Assembly (NCBI GenBank): GCA_934255485.1
Contig: CAKQOG010000043.1
Coordinates: 1 to 14,305, forward strand
Direction: 5' to 3'
DNA from: an uncultured Prevotellamassilia sp.
Lineage (GTDB): Bacteria; Bacteroidota; Bacteroidia; Bacteroidales; Bacteroidaceae
DNA length: 14,305 bases
In this document: positions 6,912 through 14,276 of the stretch, one piece after another
Numbering within the stretch: position 1 is the stretch's first letter
How the letters are laid out: each line of letters starts with the position of its first letter
Notes under the pieces: model-generated
Database searches by the model: none
Seen by the model: only the letters and a program-made list of their open reading frames with translations
What the model was told of the DNA's origin: nothing
Made by a program: the position numbers and the translations under genes

Positions 6912-8303
6912 ATGAAAACTGTTTGTCTATATTTCGAAATACACCAAAATATACACCTCAAACGCTATCGCTTTTTCGACATCGGCACAGACCACTACTA
7001 CTACGATGACTACGAGAACGCACGCTCAATAAGCGAAACTGCTGAGCGTTCTTACGTACCAGCACTACAAACACTTATTGAAATGGCGCAAGCCAATCCT
7101 GGCGAATTTAAATGCGCAATTTCTTTGTCTGGTTGTGCTATTGAGCAGCTTGAGAACCACGCGCCACAGTGCATTGAATTGTTACAAAAACTCAACGATA
7201 CAGGGTGTGTAGAGTTTCTTGCCGAACCATATTCACATGGCTTTTCTTCGCTTATTAACGAGGATACCTTCCGCGACGAAGTTCAACGTTTGTGCAAGAA
7301 AATAAAAACTCTATTTGGTCAAGAACCTAAAATATTCCGCAACTCTTGCCTTATCTATTCAGACGATATTGGTGAACTTGTAGCCTCTATGGGATTTAAG
7401 GGTATGCTTGCCGAAGGTGCCAAGCATGTGTTAGGATGGAAAAGCCCGCACTTTGTATATAATTGTTGCCGCGACCCACGTCTTAAACTTCTCTTACGCG
7501 ACTATTCACTATCTGAGGATATATCGTTCCGCTTCAATGATTCATCATGGAGCGAATACCCCTTGTTTGCCGACACCTATGCCAATTGGATAGCTCAACT
7601 GCCCGAAGAAGAACAAGTGGTGAATATCTTTATGGAACTATGCGCCTTAGGCATATTCCAGCCCTTGTCATCACATATTCTTGACTTCATGAAAGCCTTG
7701 CCTGCTCAATTTAAACAAAGAGGCATTACTTTCAGCACACCATCCGAAATCTGTAGCCGAGTTAAATCTGCTGGCGACCTTACTGTTACTTACCCAACCT
7801 CGTGGGTTGATGAAGAACGCGACCTTTCGCCTTGGTTAGGCAATGTGATGCAACGCGAAGCATTCAACAAGCTCTATTCTATAGCAGACAGAGTGCGTAT
7901 TTGCCGTGACAAACGTTTGATGCAAGACTTTGACTATTTGCAAGCTTCTAATAACCTAAGATTTATGAGCACTAAGTCAAATAGTTATGGTGGCTATCGC
8001 GGTATTTACGATTCGCCCTACGATGCATTTACCAACTACATGAACATCTTAGGCGACTTCATTACACGTGTAAACGAACGCTACCCACTTGATATTGATA
8101 ACGAGGAGTTAAACTCTCTTCTTACAACTATCAAAAATCAAGGAGACGAGTTGGAAATGAAAGATAAAGAAATATCTAAGCTCCAAAACATGTTGGCACG
8201 ACTCGAAAAGAATAGTGAAAACAATGATGAAGCTAAAACAACAACTTCTGCTTCTACAAACAAAAAACGCGCCACACGCAAAACAACTGCAACAAAGAAA
8301 TAA
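6912..8303 (+). CDS. GH57 alpha-amylase-like protein with both catalytic positions substituted
   Basis: Clearly GH57-like: IHQNIHL (near residue 11) aligns with motif 1 HQP, SLSGCAIEQLE with motif 2, and GCVEFLAEPYSHG with the next conserved strand. FRNSCLIYSDDIG aligns with the nucleophile motif (usually FRNTELIY), but the Glu position is Cys146 (codon 7347-7349). IFMELCALGIFQ aligns with the acid/base motif (usually MDYExxGEHQ), but the Asp position is Glu242 (codon 7635-7637) and the following Tyr-Glu and Glu-His are lost. GFKGMLAEGAKHVLGW is intact. These alignments are from memory of the family. No signal peptide is seen. After the catalytic-like domain (about 1-395), residues 400-440 form a probable coiled coil (DKEISKLQNMLARLEKN), followed by a Thr/Lys-rich basic tail. 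Loss of hydrolysis, with a binding or scaffolding role in glycogen metabolism, is my inference. It is the last gene of the module. Confidence 0.88.
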   Translation: MKTVCLYFEIHQNIHLKRYRFFDIGTDHYYYDDYENARSISETAERSYVPALQTLIEMAQANPGEFKCAISLSGCAIEQLENHAPQCIELLQKLNDTGCVEFLAEPYSHGFSSLINEDTFRDEVQRLCKKIKTLFGQEPKIFRNSCLIYSDDIGELVASMGFKGMLAEGAKHVLGWKSPHFVYNCCRDPRLKLLLRDYSLSEDISFRFNDSSWSEYPLFADTYANWIAQLPEEEQVVNIFMELCALGIFQPLSSHILDFMKALPAQFKQRGITFSTPSEICSRVKSAGDLTVTYPTSWVDEERDLSPWLGNVMQREAFNKLYSIADRVRICRDKRLMQDFDYLQASNNLRFMSTKSNSYGGYRGIYDSPYDAFTNYMNILGDFITRVNERYPLDIDNEELNSLLTTIKNQGDELEMKDKEISKLQNMLARLEKNSENNDEAKTTTSASTNKKRATRKTTATKK

Positions 8304-8320
8304 AAGAATAGAACTATAAA

Positions 8321-8376
8321 AATAACCGAGTGTAAGCATTTATAATTGTAAAGAAGCCTACACTTGGTTATTTTTT
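8321..8376 (+). terminator. Terminator at end of the glycogen module
   Basis: A 14-bp stem (8321-8334 with 8359-8372, one G-T pair) has a 24-nt loop and ends in a T run (8371-8376). It lies 17 bases after the GH57-like stop codon. Confidence 0.8.
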
Positions 8377-8440
8377 AAGCATTACACAACACAAATTTAA
8401 AATAATTATTCTTAACATTAGAACTTTCAATTTAATATAT

Positions 8441-8448
8441 TACCTTTG
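8441..8448 (+). promoter_or_regulatory. -7 element of the polysaccharide-export gene
   Basis: An exact TAnnTTTG (TACCTTTG) lies 55 bases before the start codon at 8504. No good TTTG -33 element is seen at the proper distance, so the call rests on the -7 box and the position after a terminator. Confidence 0.6.
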
Positions 8449-8503
8449 CAACTATATATCATTCACATAGAACTTTACAACCACACATAACGTTAATAAC
8501 CCA

Positions 8504-9283
8504 ATGAAGAAAAATTTAATTTTACTTTTCATAGCACTGCTTACAATGGCTTCGTGTAAAACACAAGAAAAGATAGTATACTTTCAAGACACTGAAGCCA
8601 ACGGAACGATAGAAACACAAAAAGCAATAGCCCTCAAACTTATTCCTGGCGACAAAATTGGCGTAAACGTAACAAGCGCTACCACTCCCGAATTAGCTAT
8701 GCGCTATAATCTTACACAAGGAAATGCAAGCACTTCGGCCACGATAAATGCCAACAACTATCGTTACACACTTGACGAGAACGGCAACGTAGATCTTCCT
8801 GGCATTGGTCGCTTGAAGGTATCTGGCTTAACAAGAGCTGAAGCTGCATCACTTATACAAGCTAAGTATAGAGATGGCATAATAAACGACGCTGTAGTTA
8901 CAGTATCTACTTACAACCAATATGTTACTATCTTAGGTGAAGTTAAGAATCCTGGACAATTGGAGATTACCCGCGACAACCTAAATATCCTAGAAGCAAT
9001 TGGTCGCGCAGGAGATTTAACTATAACTGGACGCCGTGACTGCGTAAAAGTTATCCGTCAGGAAGGCAATGAAAGCAAAACTTACTATGTTGATTTGCGC
9101 TCTAAAGATATATTCAATTCGCCTGTATACAATTTGCAGCAAAACGACGTTATCTATGTAGAACCCAACAAAATGAAGAGCGGACAATCTACCTACAACG
9201 ACAATTCAATCCGTAGTATTTCAACATGGTTGTCAATCTCATCTTTCTTAACAAGTCTTGCAATCCTCATCTTCAGAAAGTAA
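8504..9283 (+). CDS. Wza-family polysaccharide export outer-membrane lipoprotein
   Basis: Predicted component of the outer-membrane channel that exports capsular or extracellular polysaccharide. A lipoprotein signal is clear: Lys-Lys at 2-3, a hydrophobic core at 5-13 and the lipobox LTMASC with Cys18 to be lipidated. A Poly_export domain spans about 43-137 (LIPGDKIGVNV; VDLPGIGRLKVSGLT; KYRDGIINDAVVTV). An SLBB-like domain follows at about 141-225 (VTILGEVKNPGQLEI; ILEAIGRAGDLT; LQQNDVIYVEPNK). A hydrophobic C-terminal segment (238-257, then RK) could span a membrane. The 259 residues match Bacteroidetes homologues and are shorter than E. coli Wza (about 380). Its usual partner, a Wzc-like tyrosine kinase/chain-length protein, does not follow; instead a terminator comes 22 bases after the stop. 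It thus looks monocistronic, with its own -7 box upstream. Confidence 0.93.
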   Translation: MKKNLILLFIALLTMASCKTQEKIVYFQDTEANGTIETQKAIALKLIPGDKIGVNVTSATTPELAMRYNLTQGNASTSATINANNYRYTLDENGNVDLPGIGRLKVSGLTRAEAASLIQAKYRDGIINDAVVTVSTYNQYVTILGEVKNPGQLEITRDNLNILEAIGRAGDLTITGRRDCVKVIRQEGNESKTYYVDLRSKDIFNSPVYNLQQNDVIYVEPNKMKSGQSTYNDNSIRSISTWLSISSFLTSLAILIFRK

Positions 9284-9304
9284 AATTAAATAATTTGAAT
9301 ACAG

Positions 9305-9345
9305 AAATAGGCACTCCCTTCTATATGTTGGAGTGCCTATTTTTT
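9305..9345 (+). terminator. Rho-independent terminator after the export lipoprotein
   Basis: A perfect 13-bp stem (9305-9317 with 9330-9342) with a 12-nt loop ends in T6 (9340-9345). It makes the export gene a single-gene unit. Confidence 0.92.
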
Positions 9346-9462
9346 CCCCATAATCATAAGCGAGAATCTCATACAAAGTTGCAAACAACACTATCAAGTG
9401 AATTAGCATGAATATGTTACAAAATAAGAAGTTTGCATTCGCATTATATAAACAAAAAACAC

Positions 9463-9470
9463 TACCTTTG
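9463..9470 (+). promoter_or_regulatory. -7 element upstream of rfbA
   Basis: An exact TAnnTTTG (TACCTTTG) lies 57 bases before the rfbA start. A TTTG at 9432-9435 is upstream, but the 27-base gap is too long for a canonical -33 box. It probably drives rfbA and perhaps the genes behind it. Confidence 0.6.
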
Positions 9471-9527
9471 TATAACATAATTACAACTTTGCAAAACATT
9501 TACAAAGCCCCCTTAAAAAACTAAAAC

Positions 9528-10421
9528 ATGAAAGGAATTGTATTAGCGGGTGGTAGTGGTACACGTCTCTACCCTATAACAAAAGGCATAAGCAAACAGC
9601 TAATCCCTATATTCGATAAGCCAATGGTTTATTATCCCATTTCCGTGCTAATGTTGGCTGGTATTCGGGATATACTTATCATATCTACCCCACAAGATAT
9701 GCCAAGCTTTAAACGATTATTGGGTGATGGTTCTGAATTTGGTGTACACTTTGAATATGCCATACAACCCTCACCAGATGGCTTGGCTCAAGCATTCATT
9801 ATTGGTGAAAAATTTATTGGAGACGATAGTGTATGTTTAGTCTTAGGGGATAATATCTTTCATGGTAGTAACTTTGCATCAATGTTACGCCAAGCAGTTG
9901 AGAAAGCTGAAACTGAAGGAAAAGCATCGGTATTTGGCTATCGCGTTAATGACCCCGAACGCTATGGTGTTGTTGAATTTAACGCAAACGGACAAGCTAT
10001 TAGCATAGAAGAGAAGCCCAAAGAACCCAAATCAAACTATGCTGTTGTAGGACTTTACTTCTATCCAAACAAAGTAGTTAAAATTGCAAAAGAGATAAAG
10101 CCATCAGCACGTGGAGAATTGGAGATTACCACTGTAAATCAGCGTTTTCTTGACGACCACGAACTCATGGTGCAAACTTTAGGAATTGGTTTTGCATGGC
10201 TTGATACTGGCACACACGACAGTTTGAGCGAGGCCTCTACTTTCATCGAAGTTATTGAAAAACGAACAGGATTGAAAATTGCTTGCCTTGAAGGTATTGG
10301 TCTTAAAAATGGTTGGATTAGTGCAGAGCAAGTAAGAAAACAAGCTCTACCCATGTCTAAGAACGAATACGGAAAGTATTTGCTCAAAATGGCTGATGAG
10401 TACGAAACATACCACATGTAG
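9528..10421 (+). CDS. rfbA: Glucose-1-phosphate thymidylyltransferase
   Basis: Joins glucose 1-phosphate and dTTP to give dTDP-glucose, the first step towards dTDP-L-rhamnose and other dTDP sugars of surface polysaccharides; acts in the cytoplasm. The 297 residues match the RmlA/RfbA length of about 290. The nucleotide-binding signature is at residues 8-14 (GGSGTRL), and the catalytic-site segment SKQLIPIFDKPM follows at 22-33. Further typical stretches are YYPISVLMLAGIRDILII, QPSPDGLAQAF, LVLGDNIFHG, SIEEKP, GLYFYPN, GELEITTVN and FAWLDTGTHDSL. The ATG at 9528 is fixed by the MKGIVLAGGSG start. rmlB, rmlC and rmlD are not in the window, so this copy is separated from the rest of the pathway, at least to the right. 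It sits downstream of a polysaccharide-export gene but behind a terminator and its own -7 box. Confidence 0.97.
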   Translation: MKGIVLAGGSGTRLYPITKGISKQLIPIFDKPMVYYPISVLMLAGIRDILIISTPQDMPSFKRLLGDGSEFGVHFEYAIQPSPDGLAQAFIIGEKFIGDDSVCLVLGDNIFHGSNFASMLRQAVEKAETEGKASVFGYRVNDPERYGVVEFNANGQAISIEEKPKEPKSNYAVVGLYFYPNKVVKIAKEIKPSARGELEITTVNQRFLDDHELMVQTLGIGFAWLDTGTHDSLSEASTFIEVIEKRTGLKIACLEGIGLKNGWISAEQVRKQALPMSKNEYGKYLLKMADEYETYHM

Positions 10422-10522
10422 GCATCATGACTCTTTTGGGGGCTACCTAATTGAAGGGTAAACGAACCGACCTACTGATAGTCCAACCATCTTCATTTAT
10501 ATAAAAACGCCTAAAAAATATT

Positions 10523-10954
10523 ATGATTATAGCAGTTGATTTCGATGGTACCATCGTTGAGCATAAATATCCCGAAATTGGGAAAGAGCAGCCTTTTGCC
10601 ACAGCTACATTGCGACAGTTGATTAAAGATGGACACAAACTAATCTTATGGAGCGTTCGCGAAGGCGAGCTACTTAAAGAGGCTGTAAAATGGTGCGAGG
10701 AACGTGGTGTGCGCTTTTATTCAGTAAACGCGGACCTTGACGAAGACGATTGTGATCAGCCGCAATCTCCTCATTATAGCCGCAAGATAAAGGCTGATAT
10801 GTTTATTGACGATCGAAATATTGGTGGACTACCTGATTGGGGAACAATCTACCAAATGATATCACGACGTATGACATACGAGGACTTACAAAAAGCACAA
10901 GAAGAAGAACGAAACTACGGCACAACCAAAAAAAAGTCTTGGTGGAAATTCTGA
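10523..10954 (+). CDS. Small HAD-superfamily hydrolase-like protein
   Basis: A minimal, cap-less HAD-like protein of 143 residues, probably a cytoplasmic phosphatase. The phosphorylation motif I is intact: DFDGT with Asp6 as nucleophile and Asp8 as acid/base. Motif II is probably Ser44 in LILWSVREGE. A lysine for motif III is Lys88 or Lys90 in SRKIKAD, and motif IV is FIDDRN with Asp96/Asp97 for the metal. These four motifs argue for a functional enzyme. The C-terminal tail (from about 121) is charged and ends in KKKSWWKF. It starts 101 bases after rfbA with no terminator between them, so cotranscription is possible; a link to sugar-phosphate metabolism would be inference only. I do not recognise a specific substrate. 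Similar short HAD proteins are common in Bacteroidales. Confidence 0.82.
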   Translation: MIIAVDFDGTIVEHKYPEIGKEQPFATATLRQLIKDGHKLILWSVREGELLKEAVKWCEERGVRFYSVNADLDEDDCDQPQSPHYSRKIKADMFIDDRNIGGLPDWGTIYQMISRRMTYEDLQKAQEEERNYGTTKKKSWWKF

Positions 10955-11025
10955 TGCTGATATCCTCCTATATTTACATTCAAACACATGGCACACATAT
11001 AACCTATCTATAGTTGCTATTCTAA

Positions 11026-12588
11026 ATGAAAATACCAAACGCACTTCAGATGAAAGAATTGGATGCATATACCATCCAAGAAAATGATATAAAATCCATT
11101 GACCTTATGGAACAAGCTGCACAACAAATAGTTCGTTTCATTTGCGTAGAATACCCTCAAAAAGACAAGCAAATAGTCATTTTCTCTGGGCCTGGCAATA
11201 ATGGTGGAGATGGACTTGCTACTGCTCGCCTACTCTACCACAATGGATACAATAACATACAAGTATTCCTCTTCAATACAAACAATGCGCTTAGCGAGGA
11301 TTGTAAAATAAACGCTGACCGCCTTGCAGAAGAGTGTGCAGATGTACCTTTTACAGAAGTGCAACAACAATTTGAGGCCCCTACTCTTGACAAGAATGCA
11401 CTCATCATTGATGCATTGTTTGGTATTGGACTCAACAAACCTTTGGGAGGTGGATATGCTGCCTTAGTTCGGTTTATTAATGCCACTCAAAGCGAAGTAC
11501 TGAGCATTGATATGCCATCGGGGTTAATGTGTGAAGATAATACATATAATTCGCCTTCAGCCATTGTAAGAGCCACTTGTACACTTACACTTGGACTACC
11601 TAAATTGGCCCTAATCCTTGCTGATAACCAAAAATATGTTGGACGTTCCTATGTATTAAATATAGGTTTGCGAATTGATGGTCTTGAAAACAAAAGTGTG
11701 CCTTATCAAATAAGCGATGTGGATGACATAAAAGCATTGCTCAAACCTCGCCCTGTATATGGTCATAAGGGAACCTTTGGCAATGCATTGCTCATTGCTG
11801 GTAAATACGGAATGGCTGGAGCTGCAATATTAGCAGCCAAAGCATGCTTGAAAACAGGAGTAGGCAAAGTTACCATACACACTCCTATAGACAACAATGA
11901 TGTTTTGCAAATAGCTGTACCCGAAGCCGTGCTAAGCCATGACGAAGATAATCAAATTTTTACAAGCCCTATCAAAACCGAGTTTTTCCAAGCCATGGCT
12001 ATAGGTTCGGGGATTGGCACACACAAGAACACAGCACTTGCTTTTATAGAACAAATCAGTCATACCAATTTACCTCTACTCATAGATGCTGATGGTATCA
12101 ACATTTTGGGTGGACACAAGGGATGGATACCCCAAGTTCCTGCAAATACAATCTTTACGCCACATCCTAAAGAGATGCAACGCTTAGGTATCTGCAACAC
12201 TGACTCATTCAGCACACTTATAGAGGCGATAAGTATGGCCAAACAGCATAATTTCTATATCTGTCTCAAAGGTCATTATACTGCAATATGTACCCCTAAT
12301 GGAAAAGTTTATTTTAACCCTACTGGTAATTCGGGCATGGGTACCGCTGGTAGTGGTGATGTTTTAACAGGCATTATTCTTTCTCTTCTTTCACAACAAT
12401 ATTGCGAAGAAGATGCTTGCCGCTTAGGTGTGTTTATTCATGGTTTGGCTGGTGATTACGCAGCCCAAGATCTTGGGGAGCACTCCGTTACAGCTTCCGA
12501 CATCATAAATTATCTGCCAAAAGCATTTAAATTTATCGAAGGGAAAGAGCAGGATTTTCCATCAACAAGCATTGTGTGGGACAACTAA
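11026..12588 (+). CDS. nnr: Bifunctional NAD(P)H-hydrate repair enzyme (epimerase + ADP-dependent dehydratase)
   Basis: Repairs damaged NAD(P)H hydrates. The N-terminal YjeF_N/NnrE domain (about 1-215) interconverts R and S epimers; the C-terminal YjeF_C/NnrD domain (about 225-515) dehydrates S-NAD(P)HX using ADP. Epimerase motifs: the N-terminal MKELDAYTIQ helix, FSGPGNNGGDGLATARLL with the loop at 55-63, and LIIDALFGIGLNKPL then SIDMPSGL. Dehydratase motifs: GHKGTFGNALLIAGKYGMAGAA, FTPHPKEMQRL, and GNSGMGTAGSGDVLTGI, in which Asp445 (GSGD, 442-445) is the expected catalytic base. The 520-residue length is right for the fused form of most bacteria. It begins 71 bases after the HAD gene; a TATAGTTG at 11009-11016 is too near the ATG to be its -7 box. 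Both halves appear intact. Confidence 0.96.
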   Translation: MKIPNALQMKELDAYTIQENDIKSIDLMEQAAQQIVRFICVEYPQKDKQIVIFSGPGNNGGDGLATARLLYHNGYNNIQVFLFNTNNALSEDCKINADRLAEECADVPFTEVQQQFEAPTLDKNALIIDALFGIGLNKPLGGGYAALVRFINATQSEVLSIDMPSGLMCEDNTYNSPSAIVRATCTLTLGLPKLALILADNQKYVGRSYVLNIGLRIDGLENKSVPYQISDVDDIKALLKPRPVYGHKGTFGNALLIAGKYGMAGAAILAAKACLKTGVGKVTIHTPIDNNDVLQIAVPEAVLSHDEDNQIFTSPIKTEFFQAMAIGSGIGTHKNTALAFIEQISHTNLPLLIDADGINILGGHKGWIPQVPANTIFTPHPKEMQRLGICNTDSFSTLIEAISMAKQHNFYICLKGHYTAICTPNGKVYFNPTGNSGMGTAGSGDVLTGIILSLLSQQYCEEDACRLGVFIHGLAGDYAAQDLGEHSVTASDIINYLPKAFKFIEGKEQDFPSTSIVWDN

Positions 12589-12661
12589 TATCTACCATTG
12601 TTGATCGTGATAAATTTTTTCAATATCATTCTTTCATAGATAAAACATACATTCAAACACA

Positions 12662-13738
12662 ATGAACCGTTTCTTACTTTTTGCTGCAAGTGCACTTTTG
12701 ACTATAAATAGCTATGCACAGACCGAAGTAACCTCATACAAACCAGGTGTAACTACAGATGGCATCACTTATTTCTTGCCTAACACTTGCATACGCATAG
12801 TGGTTAATGCTACTAAAAAGCACCATACCCCTGGAGAGTTTTGCGAATATGCTGATCGATATTTGCACCTTAAAGATGTGCCACAAACACCCTATGATGA
12901 GTGGAACATCAACAATATACAACTCGTTGCATACGGCACTGCAGACAAAAATAAAGCCTACAACATTAAACTTAAGCAGAAAACATCAGCACCACTTGTT
13001 AAACTTACTCCTGATGGTCGATTGCTTTCAGTAAACTCTGTTGCTTGCGATAAAGAACCTATACTACCTATGCCGTCTATTACTCCTAATAAAGAGAAAA
13101 TTATAAAAGGAGAAGACTTTAAGACAGAAGAAATACTTTCGGCTGGAAGCACATCTAAGATGGCAGAACTTACTGCCAATGAAATATATGACATTCGCGA
13201 AAATCGTGGGCTATTAACCAAAGGACAAGCTGACTTTATGCCTAAAGACGGCGAGCAACTTAAATTGATGTTGGCTAATCTTGATACACAAGAAGAAGGG
13301 TTATTGCAACTTTTTAAAGGTTCTACTACAAGTGAGACTCATGTATTTGCTTTCGACATTACCCCAACTGCAAATATTGAGAGACAAATTGTATTTAACT
13401 TCTCTAAATACCTTGGAATTGTAGATAACGACGACCCTGCTGGAATTCCTTACTACATAAGCGTAAAAGATTTGCAAACGCTACCTGCTGCTAACACCAA
13501 TGCTAAGGCAAAACAGAAAGATAGCAACGAAGATCTAAAATACAACATTCCGAGCAATGCAAAGATTACTATCTTTACAGATCAAAAAGAAATAGTTGCA
13601 CAACAAATCCCAATGGCACAATTTGGACGAGTAGAAAACCTTGGTGGTGAACTATTTAACAAGAAAAACACCACACATGTGCAGTTGTCTCCTGTAACTG
13701 GCAACATTAGCAAAATTGAGGCTGCACGACCCGAATAA
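12662..13738 (+). CDS. Secreted DUF4831-like protein of unknown function
   Basis: I do not know the function. From memory the sequence resembles the DUF4831 family of Bacteroidetes: an early GITYFLPNTCIRIVVNATKK stretch, then GEFCEYADRYLHLKDVP, and a middle ENRGLLTKGQADFMPKDGEQLKLML block. A Sec signal peptide is clear: Arg3, a hydrophobic core at 4-15, and probable cleavage after Ala19 (NSYA before Gln20). Cys is not at the cleavage site, so it is probably periplasmic rather than a lipoprotein. No transmembrane segment is seen in the mature part. An SVKDL/LPAANTNAKAKQKDSNED linker rich in Ala, Asn and Lys lies at about 275-295. It follows nnr by 73 bases and precedes the DUF721 gene by only 10 bases, so it is almost certainly cotranscribed with the latter. 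Confidence 0.8.
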   Translation: MNRFLLFAASALLTINSYAQTEVTSYKPGVTTDGITYFLPNTCIRIVVNATKKHHTPGEFCEYADRYLHLKDVPQTPYDEWNINNIQLVAYGTADKNKAYNIKLKQKTSAPLVKLTPDGRLLSVNSVACDKEPILPMPSITPNKEKIIKGEDFKTEEILSAGSTSKMAELTANEIYDIRENRGLLTKGQADFMPKDGEQLKLMLANLDTQEEGLLQLFKGSTTSETHVFAFDITPTANIERQIVFNFSKYLGIVDNDDPAGIPYYISVKDLQTLPAANTNAKAKQKDSNEDLKYNIPSNAKITIFTDQKEIVAQQIPMAQFGRVENLGGELFNKKNTTHVQLSPVTGNISKIEAARPE

Positions 13739-13748
13739 AGTATAAATA

Positions 13749-14039
13749 ATGGAACGCCGTAAAGAAGAGAATATTGGCAATGTGTTACTACGCTACTTGC
13801 GTCAATCACAACTCGAAACACCTCTTAATGAATATCGCCTTATTCAAGCATGGAGTGAAGTTGCAGGAGAACAGGCTGAAAGATTTACACAAAGTTTGCG
13901 TATATACAATCAAGTGCTTTACGTTGGTTTGCGTTCATCTGCACTTCGCAATGAACTGCAAATGAAGCGACTCGACCTCATTCGCCAACTCAACAATAAG
14001 GTTGGAGCAAATGTTATTAGCAACATCACCTTTTGTTGA
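13749..14039 (+). CDS. DUF721/DciA-like protein
   Basis: A 96-residue protein with the DUF721 pattern: NIGNVLLRYLRQSQLETPLNEYRLIQAWSEVAGEQAERFT, then a strand-rich half with LYVGLRSSALRNELQMKRLDLIRQLN. Family members include DciA, which loads the replicative helicase in bacteria lacking DnaC/DnaI; that role is inferred here from family only. The N-terminal 'W..VAG....FT' part and the 'L.V...SSALRNELQM' part are the family's two recognisable blocks. There is no signal peptide or membrane segment, so it is cytoplasmic. The ATG at 13749 is 10 bases after the preceding stop and gives a normal-length product. The terminator at 14135-14184 follows. Confidence 0.85.
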   Translation: MERRKEENIGNVLLRYLRQSQLETPLNEYRLIQAWSEVAGEQAERFTQSLRIYNQVLYVGLRSSALRNELQMKRLDLIRQLNNKVGANVISNITFC

Positions 14040-14134
14040 ACTTTAATTTTGTTTGCAACAACCTCACGTTTTCACGACCTTGTTGTATACTGAACCTAAA
14101 CAGAAAGTTATTATCCGACATAAACCTACTTATT

Positions 14135-14184
14135 CCTTACAAAAAGACTCGCAAGTGGATACTTGCAAGTCTTTTTTTGTAAGG
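14135..14184 (+). terminator. Large hairpin terminator, possibly bidirectional
   Basis: Outer arms CCTTAC (14135-14140) and GTAAGG (14179-14184) flank A5 and T7 runs. Inside is an 11-bp stem (14146-14156 with 14161-14171, one C-A mismatch) with a GGAT loop. The T7 run after the core stem suits + strand termination; the A5 run on the other side would give T5 for the opposite strand. Confidence 0.85.
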
Positions 14185-14242
14185 AAGTTAATGATATTTG
14201 TTTCAATGATTTTATCTAAATATAAACAAAGATTAAGCTATC

Positions 14243-14276
14243 GGGGGGGGTAAAACATAACAAATGTTTACATTTG
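14243..14276 (+). promoter_or_regulatory. Promoter of an off-window gene, with G8 tract and inverted repeat
   Basis: An exact TAnnTTTG -7 box (TACATTTG, 14269-14276) is the right half of an inverted repeat, CAAATGT (14261-14267) with ACATTTG (14270-14276), separated by 2 bases. No TTTG -33 box is present; the run of eight G (14243-14250) ends 18 bases before the -7 box, about where -33 should be. The inverted repeat could be an operator. The driven gene lies beyond the window. Confidence 0.5.

Noticed and set aside
9248..9499. 83-codon minus-strand open frame after the export lipoprotein
   Set aside because: It overlaps the 3' end of that gene, its terminator and the rfbA -7 box, and shows no family resemblance.
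11009..11016. TATAGTTG as a -7 box for nnr
   Set aside because: It is a mismatched box ending only 9 bases before the ATG, which leaves almost no leader.
12593..12600. TACCATTG as a -7 box for the DUF4831-like gene
   Set aside because: It has one mismatch to TAnnTTTG and no -33 partner. Such near-matches are frequent in A/T-rich spacers.
14053..14253. 66-codon + strand open frame downstream of the DUF721 gene
   Set aside because: It reads straight through the terminator hairpin at 14135-14184 and ends in the G8 tract, and the product has no recognisable features.
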